DNA of 64,000 bases from Akebia trifoliata (GCA_017979445.1 CM030706.1:5931595-5995594); one strand, 5' to 3'; numbered from the stretch's first letter, positions 1 through 12,225 are shown. Numbers and translations are program-made. Notes: a model not told the origin generated them from the sequence alone.

Positions 1-69
1 TTCGATCATGTTATAAGATGTTGTTCATTTTATTATTTGATTTCTTCAATTTGAATTCCGATTGTTTAG

Positions 70-3000
70 GTCCTGGTTGTTCTTCTCTTGGTTTCGGCGC
101 ATTTATGGAACATGGCCCGTTCCAACCCGACGAAAATGGACTCTTGATCAAGAACAAATATCGTGGAATTTGGGTAATGCTGTCCTCTACTAAGTGTTTG
201 TGATTGAAGCTTAAACCCATATGTCATGGACCTAGCCCCTCATTACCTAGCGGCCGTGCAGTATTTCAGCTAATCCCCGTGATCTAGCTCAAATCAATCT
301 TCTCCCATATATCTTAAGAGTCACCCCAACTCACTTATTAGGCACACACAACCACAAGAGAATTCACACACACTTGTGTAGATTTTGGAAGCTATAAAGT
401 TTCTAAGCTCTACACAAATGTGTGTGAGAATATTCTCTTATGATTGTGTGTGCCTACGTGAGTTGGGGTGATTCCTACGACACGTGGGGGTAAGGCTGAC
501 TTGAGCTAGATTGTGGGGGTGGGGCTTGGTCCGTGACACATATATACCTTGGTTTGACACATTGAAAAGCAACTCTAAAGTTGTGGGTTCAAGTCTGGTT
601 TACCCATGTAAAAAAAAAAAAAAAGTGTTCGTTTGCTTGCTTAGAAAATATTTTCAAGGGAAAATGAATTACGGTGTTTGATTGCTCCTATGAAAATGTC
701 TAATAGGTGTTGGTTTTTAGTTTTAGGGTGGGCATCGATTTAAAATCTCGTCTTGATAAGATGTTTCAATTGAGAGAAAATTTGACAGTACCGATGAAAT
801 ATTTTGAGACATTCCGAGACAACCCGAAACATTCAATATTTCATGATGACAATCACAGTCGAATCAGAATGTCTCGAAAGAAACATTCCAAAATGGTACA
901 AAACTTTAAATTATACATACACTTGCAAATTATATTTTCTAAGCAAAATCATTTTCCCACATTCCCTCCTCCCTTGCTATAAAAAAGAGGGTTTCTTTTT
1001 TTTTCTAAAAGAGGGTTTTTTATCATAGGGGTATGAATTATCATAAGAGAATAACATTAGGATTTTTCTATCCTGATGAGAAAATCATTTTCTTGGGGTG
1101 TCAAAATAGAGACTATTTTCTTATCAAAATGGAAATTTTAATGAAAAATTGTAATCATATAATTCCAAATCACATTTTCTTAAAAAAAAAAAAAAACAGA
1201 AGCTATTTTCCCACACAATCATACTTGAATTAATTTCCTGTTATGATTATGAACTCAAAAAAATCAAAATTTTGGACAGAATCTAACATGTTATATGTGG
1301 AGTCCCCCATTGGTGTTGGATTTTCGTACTCAAACACGAGCTCAAATTACATTGACTGGAACGATACTCGAACTGGTAAGTATCCAGCTAATCTTTAGGA
1401 AAATTCTATTAATCATCTTAGGTTTTTTTTTTTTTAATTTTTTTAATTTTTTTTAATTTTTTAATTTTTCTTGGTGTGGGCAGCTGAGGACAATTTGGTG
1501 TTCCTCATTAAGTGGTTACAAGAATTCCCACAATACAAATTTTCGGACTTGTATTTAACTGGGGAGAGCTATGCAGGTAATCAACAAATTGGATGTTGTT
1601 TAATCTCAAAAATATAACAAATTAGAGTATAATTAATAATTATGGTGCAAAATTTATGAATATTTTTTTTAATTAGAATTTTCTAATTAAGAAAGGGAAT
1701 TTTCTAGGATACAATAATTTCGCAAGGCTAAAATAGCTATATATTTTGGTGAAATTAGTGGGCCAATCAATTTTTTTTTTTTTAAATATTTATGAAGATG
1801 GGTACATTAGAAAAAACATGTTTTTATAATATTTTCAAAAATATTATATACATGATTTTGTGATTATTATTTTTACAAAAAAAAAAAAAAAAAAGGGTTA
1901 CAATTTGATGAATTTACCATTATACATAACTAAAAAATCTAGTACATGGCCATTTTCATAAATATTTTATAAAAAAAAGGTTAATTCAGTAATTTTTTGC
2001 AAAATACTCATTATTCTTCATAAAACACCCTATTTTAATCTTATTTTATTTCTGTTTTCTGAAAAGGAATATTAAATACAACATGTGTATCTTGATATGA
2101 GTTTTCAAATATTTTTAAATTTCAAAATTCAACGAGTGAGTTGTAGAACTTTTATTTTTTTATATATTTTTTTATTGATATGAGATCTTGAACTTTTAAG
2201 GGTCTTTATTTTAATTGCAGGCCACTACATCCCACAGCTTGCATCACTAATTGTGGAGTACAACCAGAATCCCACCATATCACGCATCAAACTCAAGGCC
2301 ATTGCTGTAATCCTTCAAACTATATTCCATAGAGCTATCAATCGATGGGATCAAACTCAAAATTCAATCTGACAACTATGGGTCTTGATCTAGGATTTGG
2401 GTTCCGATAAAAACCCAATTCAATAAAAAAATAAATTTTATAACGAAAATTATTTTTCTAACTAATTTAGAGTCTGTTTGGATAGAAAGTAGAAAGTAGA
2501 AAGTAGTTAGGAAGAAAGTAACTTTGGGAAAAATCCCATTATATCACTGATCAAACTCAACGCCGTTGTTGTAATCCTTCAAACTATATTCCATAGAGCT
2601 ATCAATGGATGGGATCAAACTTGAAGTTCAATCTGACAACTATGGGCCTTGATCTAGGATTTGGGTTTTGATAAAAATCTGATCCGATAAAAAACAAATT
2701 TTATAATGAAAAATACTTTCCTGATTAATTTAAAGCCTGTTTGGATAGAAAGTAGAAAGTAATTAGAAAGAAATTTACTTTGGTAGAAAGTAAATTCTAG
2801 AAAGTAAAAAGTAGTTTCCTTTTGTATTTTAAAATATTAAAATTTTTACTTTTAAAAAGTAATTTTTTTAAATGAATCCAAACGATCTTTTTTTTTTTTA
2901 ACTTTCTTACTTTCAAAAGTAAAAAAAAAAAAAAAAGTTACTTTTCAAGATTTGTGATGAATCTTGAGGTTTTCTTTTGACGGTGGATGAGCCTTAGTAA

Positions 3001-5898
3001 GGTCATTTTCCCTTACTAAGTTGGTAAGGCTAGTCTAGCTCTTATATAACTTATCAGAATAGCTTTGGATCAACCATTCTTCCAATCTGAAAGGAATAAT
3101 GTGTTTGATATATATAAATGATGTATATTTTATATATACTTTTATTAAATTAAATCGATTAGTACTGATTTTTTCGATTGGATCTAGGATAATGCATATC
3201 ATATTGGATCGAGTCTGGATTTAAAATGAATCCGCATGGGTCTCGGTCTCATAAATGTTTTATCAGATTGGTATAAATTTGTTACCAATTCGATCCTTTA
3301 TTTTAATTTTTAATTTTTGTTTTTCTATGTGTGTAGTTGGGGAATCCACTTCTAGACTTGGACATAAGTGTGAATGCAGCTGATTACTTGTGGTCTCATG
3401 GAGCAATATCAGATGAGACCTTATTGTTGGAGAGGACAGTGTGTAACGACTCGAGATACCTTAGGGAGTATTTCCATGATCAATGGTCCCAAGGCTGCAA
3501 CGATGTCTTTAATAGAGTTGGAGATGAAATTGGCGAAAATATCGATCGTAGTGACCTACTATTGCCTATATGCTTGTCGTCAAATAATGCCCAGCAATTT
3601 AGAACTAAAGGAAAGCACGCTAGTATACACGCTACGGTATTGCATTCGAGTTAATTTCTTTTAATAAGTTTTGAATCCACAACCTTGTTTTATTTGAGTC
3701 ACACTGCCCCCTTCCCACTTACTACCAATATTTCAACTTGACACGCTTCGGTCCCGTACGCTTGTTAGGTTAAAGTGTGTCACTTCTTTTTGGATTGTCG
3801 GAAAGGGGGAGAGAGGAGTTTACTACCCCTATCCGTCTACCAAAGATTCAACTTGACACGCTTGAACCCCCTAATGGAGGGCCTCCATTTGTTGGGCCAA
3901 AGACTAATGGAACAAACTGATGTTGTTGCGTAAATGTCTTGTATTCTATTGGGGGTATGCTGAGCTGGGGGGGTGCAGGGGCGTTGCCCCTTGCGTTTAA
4001 GGTTTTGGAAAGAGCGATTATGTAATATTTTCTTAAGAATTTTCTATTTTGAGGGTTTTTGTTTTTGGGGAGGGACACATTTTTTCTACTCCCATTTTTT
4101 TTAAATAGAGATCTCTAGGACTTTAAAACTTATAAGAAAATAATAATTGTTCTTGATCTGATTCGTAAACGTAGGCACACTACCGAACCATGTAAATCCT
4201 TGTGTTCGATACAATTTTTTCTCTTTTGTTGTTTAGTTTTTCACACATGCCCCTACGAAGACTCTACTGTGAAACAATGAAACGGTAAAGAGAAAACACA
4301 CACACACACACAAGATTTATGTGGTTCGGCAGTGTGCCAACCTACATCCATGGATCAGATCAAGAAAATTACTATCACTAATGAATTTCGAACTTGAAAA
4401 TTTCCACTCAGTTAACGTGGCAAGTGCACAGAGCTGCAGATCTTTTCCTTGTGTATCCCGAAGAAAAATCTATGGTTCTATGCACTTGCCATGTCGACCA
4501 AGTGAAAATTTTCAAGCCAGAAAATCACAGCTCAATTACTATTTCCCTTTTCCCCTTGGTTTTACAGTCCTAGAGATATTTACTTAAAAAATTGAGAGTT
4601 GTTAAAACGCATCTATCTCCCCAAAATGCAAAAAACCCCTTAAAAACATGATTGCCCTTTTAGTAACCCTAAAACATTTGGGTCGGGGAGTGATTACCCC
4701 TGCACCCCCGCAACACTGCGTACCACCGACAGAATACACGACACTTACGATTGTAGGGTTGAAGTGTGTTAGTTGTTCTTTGGGGGGGGGGGGGGCATTG
4801 GGTCATGAGGCAGTTTCAATCATAAGCATCTTTGACCACTCAAGCCAAACTTCATCGACACAAATTATCTTTTGTAGTTCCTGAAAGCACTTTTAAGTTA
4901 TAATTGTGGGTTTTTTTTTTTTTTTAATGGTGAATGTGGACAGCTTGCAAGGAAAAGTACCAGTGGAGATCCATGCCTTACAGATAGAATATTCACCTAC
5001 CTTAACAAGCCTCAGGTTCAAAAAGCACTTTATGCCAACACAACTCATCTTCCATTCCATTGGGATTTTTGCCTTGGGTATGGGTCTCTTTTTTCTCATT
5101 CTCTAATAATTTATAATTCATTTGGGTATGTCGAAGGAGCCAACTTGCTAAGCAACAATTTGGATTCAAAACCCACCTTCACCTACTAATTACTAAACAC
5201 TAACTCGCTTGCTTATATGGAAAAAATAATAATAATACAAGTGAATAATGTAGTAAAGAAACATTTATGTTGTAGGCCTCTTGTCTACCAAGAAGATAAC
5301 TTCGATATGAACCTCATACCCCTCGTCACAGATCTTCTCAAAGCAGGCATCCCCATCATGCTTTACAGGTCTGTGATCACATATCTTATGTGCATATTTC
5401 AAGTGTTTTGGTTCTATTTGTATTAATGGAAGCTAAGTTCATATTTTCTCATTGTTACTGCAGTGGAGACCAAGATACAAAGATTCCACTCACACAAACA
5501 AGGATCATTGCTAACATGCTTGCTCAAAATTTAAAGCTTGTCCCCTTCACCAAATATGGTAATTGGTTCAATAAGAAGCAGGTATATATACTCATATAAC
5601 CTTATAACACTTCAGGAGGACAATACCATAGTCTTGTTTATTTGACCCAAATTGTTATAAACAAGGAAAGAATGTGATTTGAGCAAATGTAATGATCCAA
5701 TAAAAATTGTCTCTATCGCAGATTGGCGGGTGGGCTCAATCGTTTGGTGCATTAAAAGACGGAAAGAATGTGACCTACCTAACATTTGCAACAGTTAGAG
5801 GTGCGGCACATGAAGTTCCCTTTACATCTCCATCACAGGCCCTGACTTTGTTCCAAGCATTTCTTAGTGGATCTCCATTACCTACACCTCATACTTAA
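70..5898 (+). CDS. Serine carboxypeptidase-like protein (SCPL45-type), 5' end outside window, one exon frameshifted
   Basis: Peptidase family S10 protein, normally a secreted or vacuolar serine carboxypeptidase or acyltransferase-like enzyme. Exons read as 70-173, 1280-1375, 1484-1576, 2221-2306, 3337-3636, 4944-5077, 5276-5368, 5464-5581 and 5722-5898; all junctions are GT-AG and keep phase apart from one exon. Visible S10 marks are the oxyanion-region GPGCSSLG (first exon), [11 protein letters not shown], the nucleophile Ser in GESYAG across the exon 3/4 junction, LGNP, the catalytic Asp in SGDQD (5464 exon) and the catalytic His in RGAAHEVP (last exon). The stop is TAA at 5896-5898. About 400 residues are present; the signal peptide and the WLNG-containing exon lie upstream of base 1. 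In the first exon the expected Y-S-W-N reading is shifted by one base near 160-161, so as written the frame is broken. It is either a recent pseudogene or a base error. Family assignment is firm; the SCPL45-like subgroup is by resemblance. Confidence 0.88.
222..538. mobile_element. Foldback MITE in carboxypeptidase intron
   Basis: Long imperfect terminal inverted repeats: tgtcatggacctagcccc at the left pairs with ggggcttggtccgtgaca at the right. Further in, ctcacttattaggcacacac pairs with gtgtgtgcctacgtgag, and ctacacaaatgtgtgtgaga closes the loop. About 317 bp. No coding capacity. Confidence 0.75.
540..640 (+). repeat. Possible SINE 3' part with A-tail
   Basis: A B-box-like gggttcaagtct at 586-597 is followed by a 14-base A-run near 609. 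There is no clear A box upstream, so this would be a truncated tRNA-derived SINE at best. Confidence 0.3.
2271..2790 (+). repeat. Tandem duplication of the end of an SCPL exon with its donor and adjacent intron
   Basis: Copy 1 starts at 2271 (cccaccatatcacgcatcaa) inside the exon ending at 2306. Copy 2 starts at 2535 (cccattatatcactgatcaa), period 264. The second copy includes the exon tail, the donor (gtaatccttc at 2571) and about 200 bases of intron. It has no matching upstream acceptor of its own that I can see, so it is probably a pseudo-exon. Confidence 0.85.
2737..2885. mobile_element. Small MITE-like element (gtttggat ends)
   Basis: cctgtttggatagaaagtag at the left and taaatgaatccaaacgatc at the right form short inverted ends around an AAAGTA-rich body. 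Ends containing gtttggat/atccaaac are common in hAT-like MITEs of plants. No clear TSD. Confidence 0.45.
2945..3035 (+). repeat. Partial copy of the 30306-30465 foldback family
   Basis: tcttgaggttttcttttgac and ggtggatgagccttagtaag match the right half of the foldback at 30306-30465. Only one arm is present. Confidence 0.55.
3860..4235 (+). mobile_element. Decayed LTR of a Copia-like element in SCPL intron
   Basis: Shares a series of blocks with 55960-56330: gtcttgtatt, aatattttctta, aaatagagat, attgttcttgat and aacgtaggcacac. The last of these resembles the 3' end of many plant Copia LTRs. No pol sequence nearby. A fragment of the same sequence lies inverted at about 4630-4750. Confidence 0.5.
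4260..4560 (+). repeat. Repeat with (CA)n and a ggttcggc block in SCPL intron
   Basis: aaacacacacacacacacac at about 4294-4313 is followed by aagatttatgtggttcggca, a block I recognise as dispersed in many plant genomes. 4388-4420 and 4485-4520 form an imperfect inverted pair (cttgaaaatttccact, agtgaaaattttcaag). Confidence 0.45.
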
Positions 5899-6732
5899 TG
5901 GTTTGAGTGTTTTTGGAAGCAGCAGTTAGTCAGATTTGCATTATTGTGGTCTAATGTTTGTTCCCCTCATAAAAGAATAATATTAAGTGAAATATGCTTT
6001 GTAACAAGATTTATAATGTACTGTTAAGATGATGTAAGAGGATGTAAGTGGGTCTCGAAAAATGAAATTCATTAATCATTAAGGATTCAAGCACAATCTT
6101 GCCAATACCACCATTTCATCGATGTTAATTAGGTTTTGTTTAAGTTGACTGAATTACTGAAAATTTAGTACAATTTGAGATGAATGCAGGTTTTGGGGAT
6201 CAATAGAAAAATTAATGACTTAGATAGGTAGCTTAATCAATGGAACTAGTTTGACTTACCAATTATTTAACATAGAATGAGTTAATTTGATCACAAACAA
6301 TTTGAAGTCAGAAAAAAGAATCTAAGTTCCTCAGAGTCAGAACGAAGTACAAATTGCATGAGAGCCTGCACAATTTGGGTATTCAGAAGTATATTTGACA
6401 GTTTATTTCTTCCTTAATACACAATAAAATGAGAGCATCGAATAAAATATATGGAACAAACAATCAAAGAGGTAGAAAAACATCATTCATGTTTGAAAAA
6501 CTATGATATAATACAGTAAATTGTGCAATCACCACACAAAATAAAAGAACTGGAAAGCAATAACTTCCCAACAACAACGAAGAAGTTCTCACTCCACTAG
6601 TCTGAAACACTTTCCCCTCCAACCCATCCATCCTTCTCTACAAAATCCCCATTAATAAAACTTGAAGACAAACACCAATAAAACAAAGTAGTTGTATTCA
6701 ATTTTAATTCAGTATGTATGGTGCAGATTGAA
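5899..6732. other. Spacer between the 3' ends of two convergent genes
   Basis: It holds the 3' UTRs. Candidate poly(A) hexamers are aataat near 5975 on the plus strand and AATAAA on the minus strand (tttatt at 6402-6407). No open reading frame of note and no repeat structure seen. Confidence 0.6.
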
Positions 6733-9700
6733 TTATACAACTTCAGCCAAGCTGATCTCTTCCATTTGTTGAGCGTCCTACAAAAATTAAAACGGGGGAT
6801 TGAATATAAGAGTTAAACCAATAATTCCAGTTCATATATGTAAACACTAAAGTGATTAACTCTATTGTAACACCTACAAACACCCCATTAATCTAATGAG
6901 CAAAACCATCCTATCATTCAAAAATGACAATTTTACTTTACCATATTTTCTTTGTCTTCTTTCTGTGTCTTCTCAATGGGCAAAGAGTCAGCTGGATCTG
7001 AAAGAAAACAAATAAACCATATGAGTTGCACACCAAGTTGAACAATATAGTGATTATAAAAGATACTCCAAAGCTTTTATTCACCCTTTTCAGCGGCAGA
7101 TTTCTTTCCCTGATTCTTGATCTTCCCCTTCTCTTTCTTCACTTCTTGCTTACTTGGCCTCTCAGAGTTCTTATGTATATCAGATTTCAAATTTGCAGAG
7201 TTCCTGATCAATGATCCCTTGCTTTTATTTGCAGGAAGTTTCTTTTGACTATTCTCCTTCTTAGCTGGTTCGGCCACTGTGGAAACTTGAAAGGTTTCTG
7301 AATTCAAGGACTTGGGTTTCAGTTTCCTGGCTCCCGTAGTAGAAGAGCTGTGAACATCTTCGTCGGAGGATTGAGTTCCCTCGGGTATTTGGGAACAGGC
7401 CTCAGAGACTTGTACCTGCTCTAAATCACCCAACATGTAGCTTCGAAATAATTCCTTCACGGGTTCTCCAAGTTCAACAAGGTTGTGTCGACGTACATAA
7501 GATTTCAGCTCATCACGCATTTTCTGAAGGGGCTGCACATTTGATATATATATAAAAAAAAACATATAAATATCTCACACTCACTAAAGAATCACAAACA
7601 CTAGGAATTAGTGGAAAATGCAAATAACACATACACAGCCTACTAGGCACTATGTGCATGTAAATAAACATGTAATGCACACGCACGCACACACAAGCAC
7701 GCATACACACACATATGGGTTTTGTTAACATGTGCCCTAAGGGCACACGTTAAGGTGCATTAAATACACCTTGGAAATAACCATTTGAGGGTATATCTGG
7801 TAATAAAAAATATCTTTTGAGGGCATTTTTGGTAGGAAATTCAATTTCCACATTTAATGACCTAAACGTGTGCCCTGCGCCCTTAGGGCACAGGTTAACA
7901 AAACCCTATATACATATAGGGTCCCGTTCGGCCCCCTAAGTTTTACCACACACTTTAACAAACGCGTTTTGTCTTACATAGGTTAGAAGTTTCGGAATGA
8001 GCTGATTTTTGGTGAGGATGATCTCTATGGTGAGGAGATCATCCTCACCAAAAATCAGCTCATTCCAAAACTTCTAACCCCATCAAAATTGATTTACAAA
8101 AAATGGACGGTCCACGATTTTTCAACGTGTAAACATGGGGCTAAACATTTCGGAATGGGCTGATTTTTGAGGAGGATGATCTTCTAATCATAGAGATCAT
8201 CCTCACCAAAAATCAGCTCATTCCAAAACTTCTAACCCATGTAGGACAAAAAACGTTTGTTAAAGTGTGTGGTAAAACTTAGGGTGCTGAACATTTCCCA
8301 TACATATATATATATATATGGGTCACGTTCCTAAGACTCATATTGAGACTCACATTGCGACACACCGTTTTGTCTTATATGGGCAAAAATGTTTGGAATG
8401 AGCTGATTTTTTGTGAGGATGATCTCTGTGATGAGGGGATCATCCTGGCAAAAAATCATCCCATTCCAAAACTTCTAACCCCATCAAAATTGATTTACAA
8501 AAATTGGACGGTCTATAATTTTTCAACAAAAATTGGACGGTCTAGAAGTTTCATAATGAGCTGATTTTTGGCAAGGATGATCTCCTCACCATAGAGATCA
8601 TCCTCACAAAAAATCAGCCCAATCCAAAAATTTTTGCCCATATAAGACAAAACGGTGTGTCGCAATGTGAGTCCCAATATGAGTCTTAGGAACGCTGTTC
8701 TATATATATATATATATATACTAAATGGGTTATATTGTTACAACTTTGAACTATCCAAATGGATCGCTTTCACTGACATAGTCTCATAAAATGTCCTTAC
8801 ACATTCAAACAGGCAGAAGTTGTCAGCTTAAGTACCTCACATCCGGATTCCAAGGCAAGCTTGAAGAACCCAAGTGAAATTGAGTGCTTAGCAGCAGATT
8901 CGGATAGCTTAATCTGTGATAGCCAATATGATGCTGAGGACAGGACACTGAACTTCCGCTGAATCATGGATTTCGAAACATCAGAAGCTGGTGTTCCACT
9001 CTTCCCTTGATTTGACCTTTTCATTCTGGTCTCTGATATTGGAGTTATGGTGGTGCTGGTTGGTCTAGGAAGTGGGCTGACAGCAGATTTGGCAGGAATA
9101 GAGAGCCTTCTAGGTGGCTTGGCAGACTTTTCCTTGCCAGAGAGATCAAGAACACTCACACTTTTACTTACATTTGATGCAGGTTTCACCCTAAAAAACA
9201 CATCAGAGAGAAATCAATCATTAAATGTGCTTCGCAAGTAGTAATGATTGCATATGCTATTAAACAATAGCATGAAGCATTAGATAGTAGACATTTACAG
9301 TGTTGGGTGTGAAAAATATGCAATTGGGCACAAAGAATTTTAGAATTATACCACAGTTTTGAGTCCAAGTCTAGTATGGATTTCAATGGTTAAGGGAGAT
9401 TATAACAAAAATGGGTTATGTGTTTCTCCTTGTCTTTCTTCTGAGCATTCTTGATATTTGCTACATAGCAAGTTTACAAGAAAACACTCTACAGAAAGGA
9501 CCATAGAAGTGAAGACTTCTGGATTAGCCATCAAACCCTTTAATCTTTCTTTTACTAATCCCACAATTCTCATCTTGGATGAGTGTTGCAATTTGCAATG
9601 AACCAAAAAATCATCGATAGGTCACATAATACTGATTTTCAAAGATGGAACTGATCACATCTTACCAAAATCCATAAAAGATCAGAGAGTACTGGGAGAT

Positions 9701-11637
9701 TCAAACACTAATAGTCCTCCTATCTTTAGGAAAACACAGAACGGTGAAACCAAAATCAAAACAATGCCATATTTTCAGATTTTTTGACCATCCGAGTTAT
9801 GCTTAATGTTAGTTCAAAAAAATTTGCTATTCATGCAATCAGTTTAATCCTATGGTGACTTCTCCAACAATGCTTTAGTATCAAAATAATTCAGATCATT
9901 TGGTCCTTTAAATCAAGTTACATGTTAGTTTGAAAATTGGTGTACTCATCACACAGTAAATTTTATCCTATGTTAACTTAAAAGATTTTCCTTTATTTAG
10001 TTTCAAGGTGTCAGATTATATTTGATCATCTGAATCATGTTTCGTGCAAGTTAGAAAAGTTTTGCATTATTTGCACAACTAGTTTTATCCTATCATGGCT
10101 TATTTTCTTCAATAATTATTACGGAAATGAATCACATTTAACAGATATTGAATGGTGTTATAGCCATTACCACCAAATGCATATAAATATGAGATAGTAC
10201 ACCCTAACATCAGGGGCTTGCTCTAGCTATCAGGAACTACAAGAGATGATGGTGTGGGTAAAGCAGTGTAGATTAAGGGATTGAAGAGGAGAATAGAAGA
10301 GAAGATTGGAGAAACATGGGAGGAGTTGAAATTAACTCCAACCCTAGCGGCACAATTTATTATATATCGTAAAGAAATAGGCGATACTACCCCTACTAAT
10401 AATAACTTATTACTCTTAACAAGCAGAAAATGAGGCAGTTAAGCTTTAAAGATCTCCAAGGACATGTAGTTCCCACATAAATAATGGGCCACCCATACTG
10501 TGTGAATGTGGAGACAATTGTTCTCCTCATCGTCAGATTCTCCACAATAATCATGTTTATAGTTTTAGAAGAGCTGCTTATGTCACTGATTGTGCCTGTT
10601 CAAAGGGTCTTATTTTTATCTTCAATGAAACATGTTCTGAAAACAAAGACGCTTGTGGAAAGGGATTAAGACAATAAAGAGATAGATAACAGAGTTCGGG
10701 TTCGATAAACCAACTCTGGGTTGGTCTGACATGGATCAACCAATAGTGAGTCAAACCGTTGAAGTTTATACTTTATCAAACAGAAACCTACTCACAGGGG
10801 ATTTTGGGATCTGTGATTTGGGGGTCTTATAAACAAGAGTGGATGAGGCACCAAAGTACCTAAAAGAAGAGTACTTGCACTATAAAAAATTAAATTAAAT
10901 GTTTTTCGAGAAAAATTTGTTATTGGTTTTTTTTCTTGTTGATTTGGGACTGGAGTTTGGTCTTATATGAGCCATAATTTAAAATTTATTTCATACATTT
11001 TACAATTAACATGTAATGGAAGCTTTAAATCATTGTTGTTGTTGTTGTTGTTGCTGTTGTTGTGCTAATCAAATCACAAAAATAAATAGGATTCCCCAAA
11101 TAATTACTTTCTAAATTGATTATTATTTTTAATTTAACAAGTAATCCAAAATGAATAGTGAGAGATATCTTCTTCTTTTTTTAATGATTTTTTTTTTCTT
11201 TTTGTTCTTTTAGATCCTTTCACGAATTAAACCCATATACGAGAAAAAGAATTATTCATCAATTAATGATATTTCAGGAAGAAGAAAAATAAAAAAAGGA
11301 TCGTAAACACCTTAGCACAGAATCAAACAAAAAATTGAAGGCCACAATTTGGATCGCCAATTTAGCACCAAACAAAAACCCTAGAAATTCCAACAATCCC
11401 TAAAACTAAAACACGAAGAGATGGGTAAAGATGTAAGAGACCTCTTTGGCACAGAAGCAGTCGTCGATGTGTCCTCCTTAGGCTTACTTGCAGATCTCAG
11501 AGGATATCGCAGCCTCGATCTCGTCGAGTTTGCTGAAAAAGGACAAATCAGTGAGAAAGATCTGAGAGAGAGAGAGAGAGAGATTAGGGCACAAAATGTT
11601 TCTCACCAACAGCAGATTGATCTGTAATGGCGTCCAT
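6733..11637 (-). CDS. Conserved plant protein of unknown function, 341 aa, six exons
   Basis: Exons on the minus strand: 11607-11637, 11442-11532, 8836-9190, 7085-7532, 6942-6997 and 6733-6777. Together they give 1026 nt in one frame with phase-matched GT-AG introns. The start is ATG at 11635-11637, because the 31-nt first exon (MDAITDQSAV) joins NSTRSRLRYPLRS, a start I recognise from plant homologues; the stop is TAA at 6733-6735. Residues about 42-75 carry KPASNVSKSVSVLDLSG and a Pro/Arg-rich stretch. The best conserved block, about 125-193, contains SSASYWLSQIKLSES, ISLGFFKLALESGCE and a Leu-rich helix ending in KELFRSYML. Residues 194-341 are Lys/Ser/Glu-rich and look disordered, ending EEISLAEVV. 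Homologues carry names such as 'gacO-like' or 'unc-89-like' in some databases (from memory), which are not functional evidence. No enzyme motif, signal peptide or membrane segment is seen. It faces the carboxypeptidase gene tail-to-tail. Confidence 0.82.
7718..7908. mobile_element. MITE 1 in intron 3 of the unknown gene
   Basis: gggttttgttaacatgtgcc at the left pairs with ggcacaggttaacaaaaccc at the right. Each TIR contains its own short palindrome (gtgccctaagggcac). The ends abut tat/tat, compatible with a TA-type target site. Confidence 0.8.
7930..8291. mobile_element. MITE 2 in intron 3, multi-palindromic foldback
   Basis: cctaagttttaccacacact pairs with agtgtgtggtaaaacttagg. Inside are two further palindromes of the unit atgagctgatttttggtgag and its complement, so the plus strand could form a branched hairpin. 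About 360 bp. Confidence 0.8.
8328..8695. mobile_element. MITE 3 in intron 3, related to MITE 2
   Basis: gttcctaagactcatattga pairs with a right arm ending atatgagtcttaggaac; the arms also share acacaccgttttgtcttata. The internal atgagctgattttttgtgag units are the same as in MITE 2, while the outer TIRs differ. Flanked by (AT)n tracts at 8303-8320 and 8701-8720. Confidence 0.8.
9191..11441. other. Intron 2 of the unknown gene, no gene seen
   Basis: 2.25 kb. I see a (TGT)n microsatellite at about 11033-11061 and otherwise AT-rich sequence with no convincing coding segment or TIR structure. Confidence 0.55.
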
Positions 11638-11724
11638 ATCTCACACTGTTCTCGCGATCAGAAAAAAAAACCAAATTAAACAAAGAGATGATGAATGAGA
11701 ATTGAGAAACAGAGCAACAAATGA

Positions 11725-11733
11725 GAATTTATA
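11725..11733 (-). promoter_or_regulatory. Probable TATA box of the unknown gene
   Basis: The minus strand reads TATAAATTC, about 90 bases upstream of the ATG at 11637, leaving a short leader. No other strong TATA lies nearer. Confidence 0.45.
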
Positions 11734-12104
11734 GAAACTAAAGAGCCATGGCGTCTATGAGCGGGAAAATTAGGAATCCTACAAACTCAAAATAAAGAAA
11801 TCCAACGGTCAAAAATGATTAGAAACAGTTAAAATTAAAAACAAAGCCGAAACCTCTCCCGCGTCTTGGGTCCCACTTAATATGCCAACTGTCCAGAGTT
11901 CGAATTTCAAATTTCAAACGTAACTTGCCGTTATATACTACCGTTAGTCCGTTACCAGGTCGCTATTACCTTTGAAAACTTAAAAGTGAGAGAAAGTCAT
12001 CCGATAAGATGGTTGGTGTGGGCTCCTCAAATCCTACTCTTTGATCTTTCTCCTCGTTTTGATTATAGGAATCTTGGATTGCTTGATTTGATGATCAGTG
12101 TGAG

Positions 12105-12225
12105 ATACATGGGAACATCTTAATGTGGAGGCGTGCATGCCCGTAGATATATTTCTTCGAGATACAAGTAAAATACATCTATAGACATGCATGTATCACC
12201 ACGTCAAGGTGTCCTCCATGTGTTT
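12105..12225. repeat. Short imperfect foldback
   Basis: cgtgcatgcccgtagatata pairs loosely with catctatagacatgcatg. Function unknown. Confidence 0.4.

Noticed and set aside
7513..7746. Minus-strand Cys/Val/His-rich open frame
   Set aside because: Reads through an intron with a CA-rich microsatellite; not in frame with the adjoining exon.
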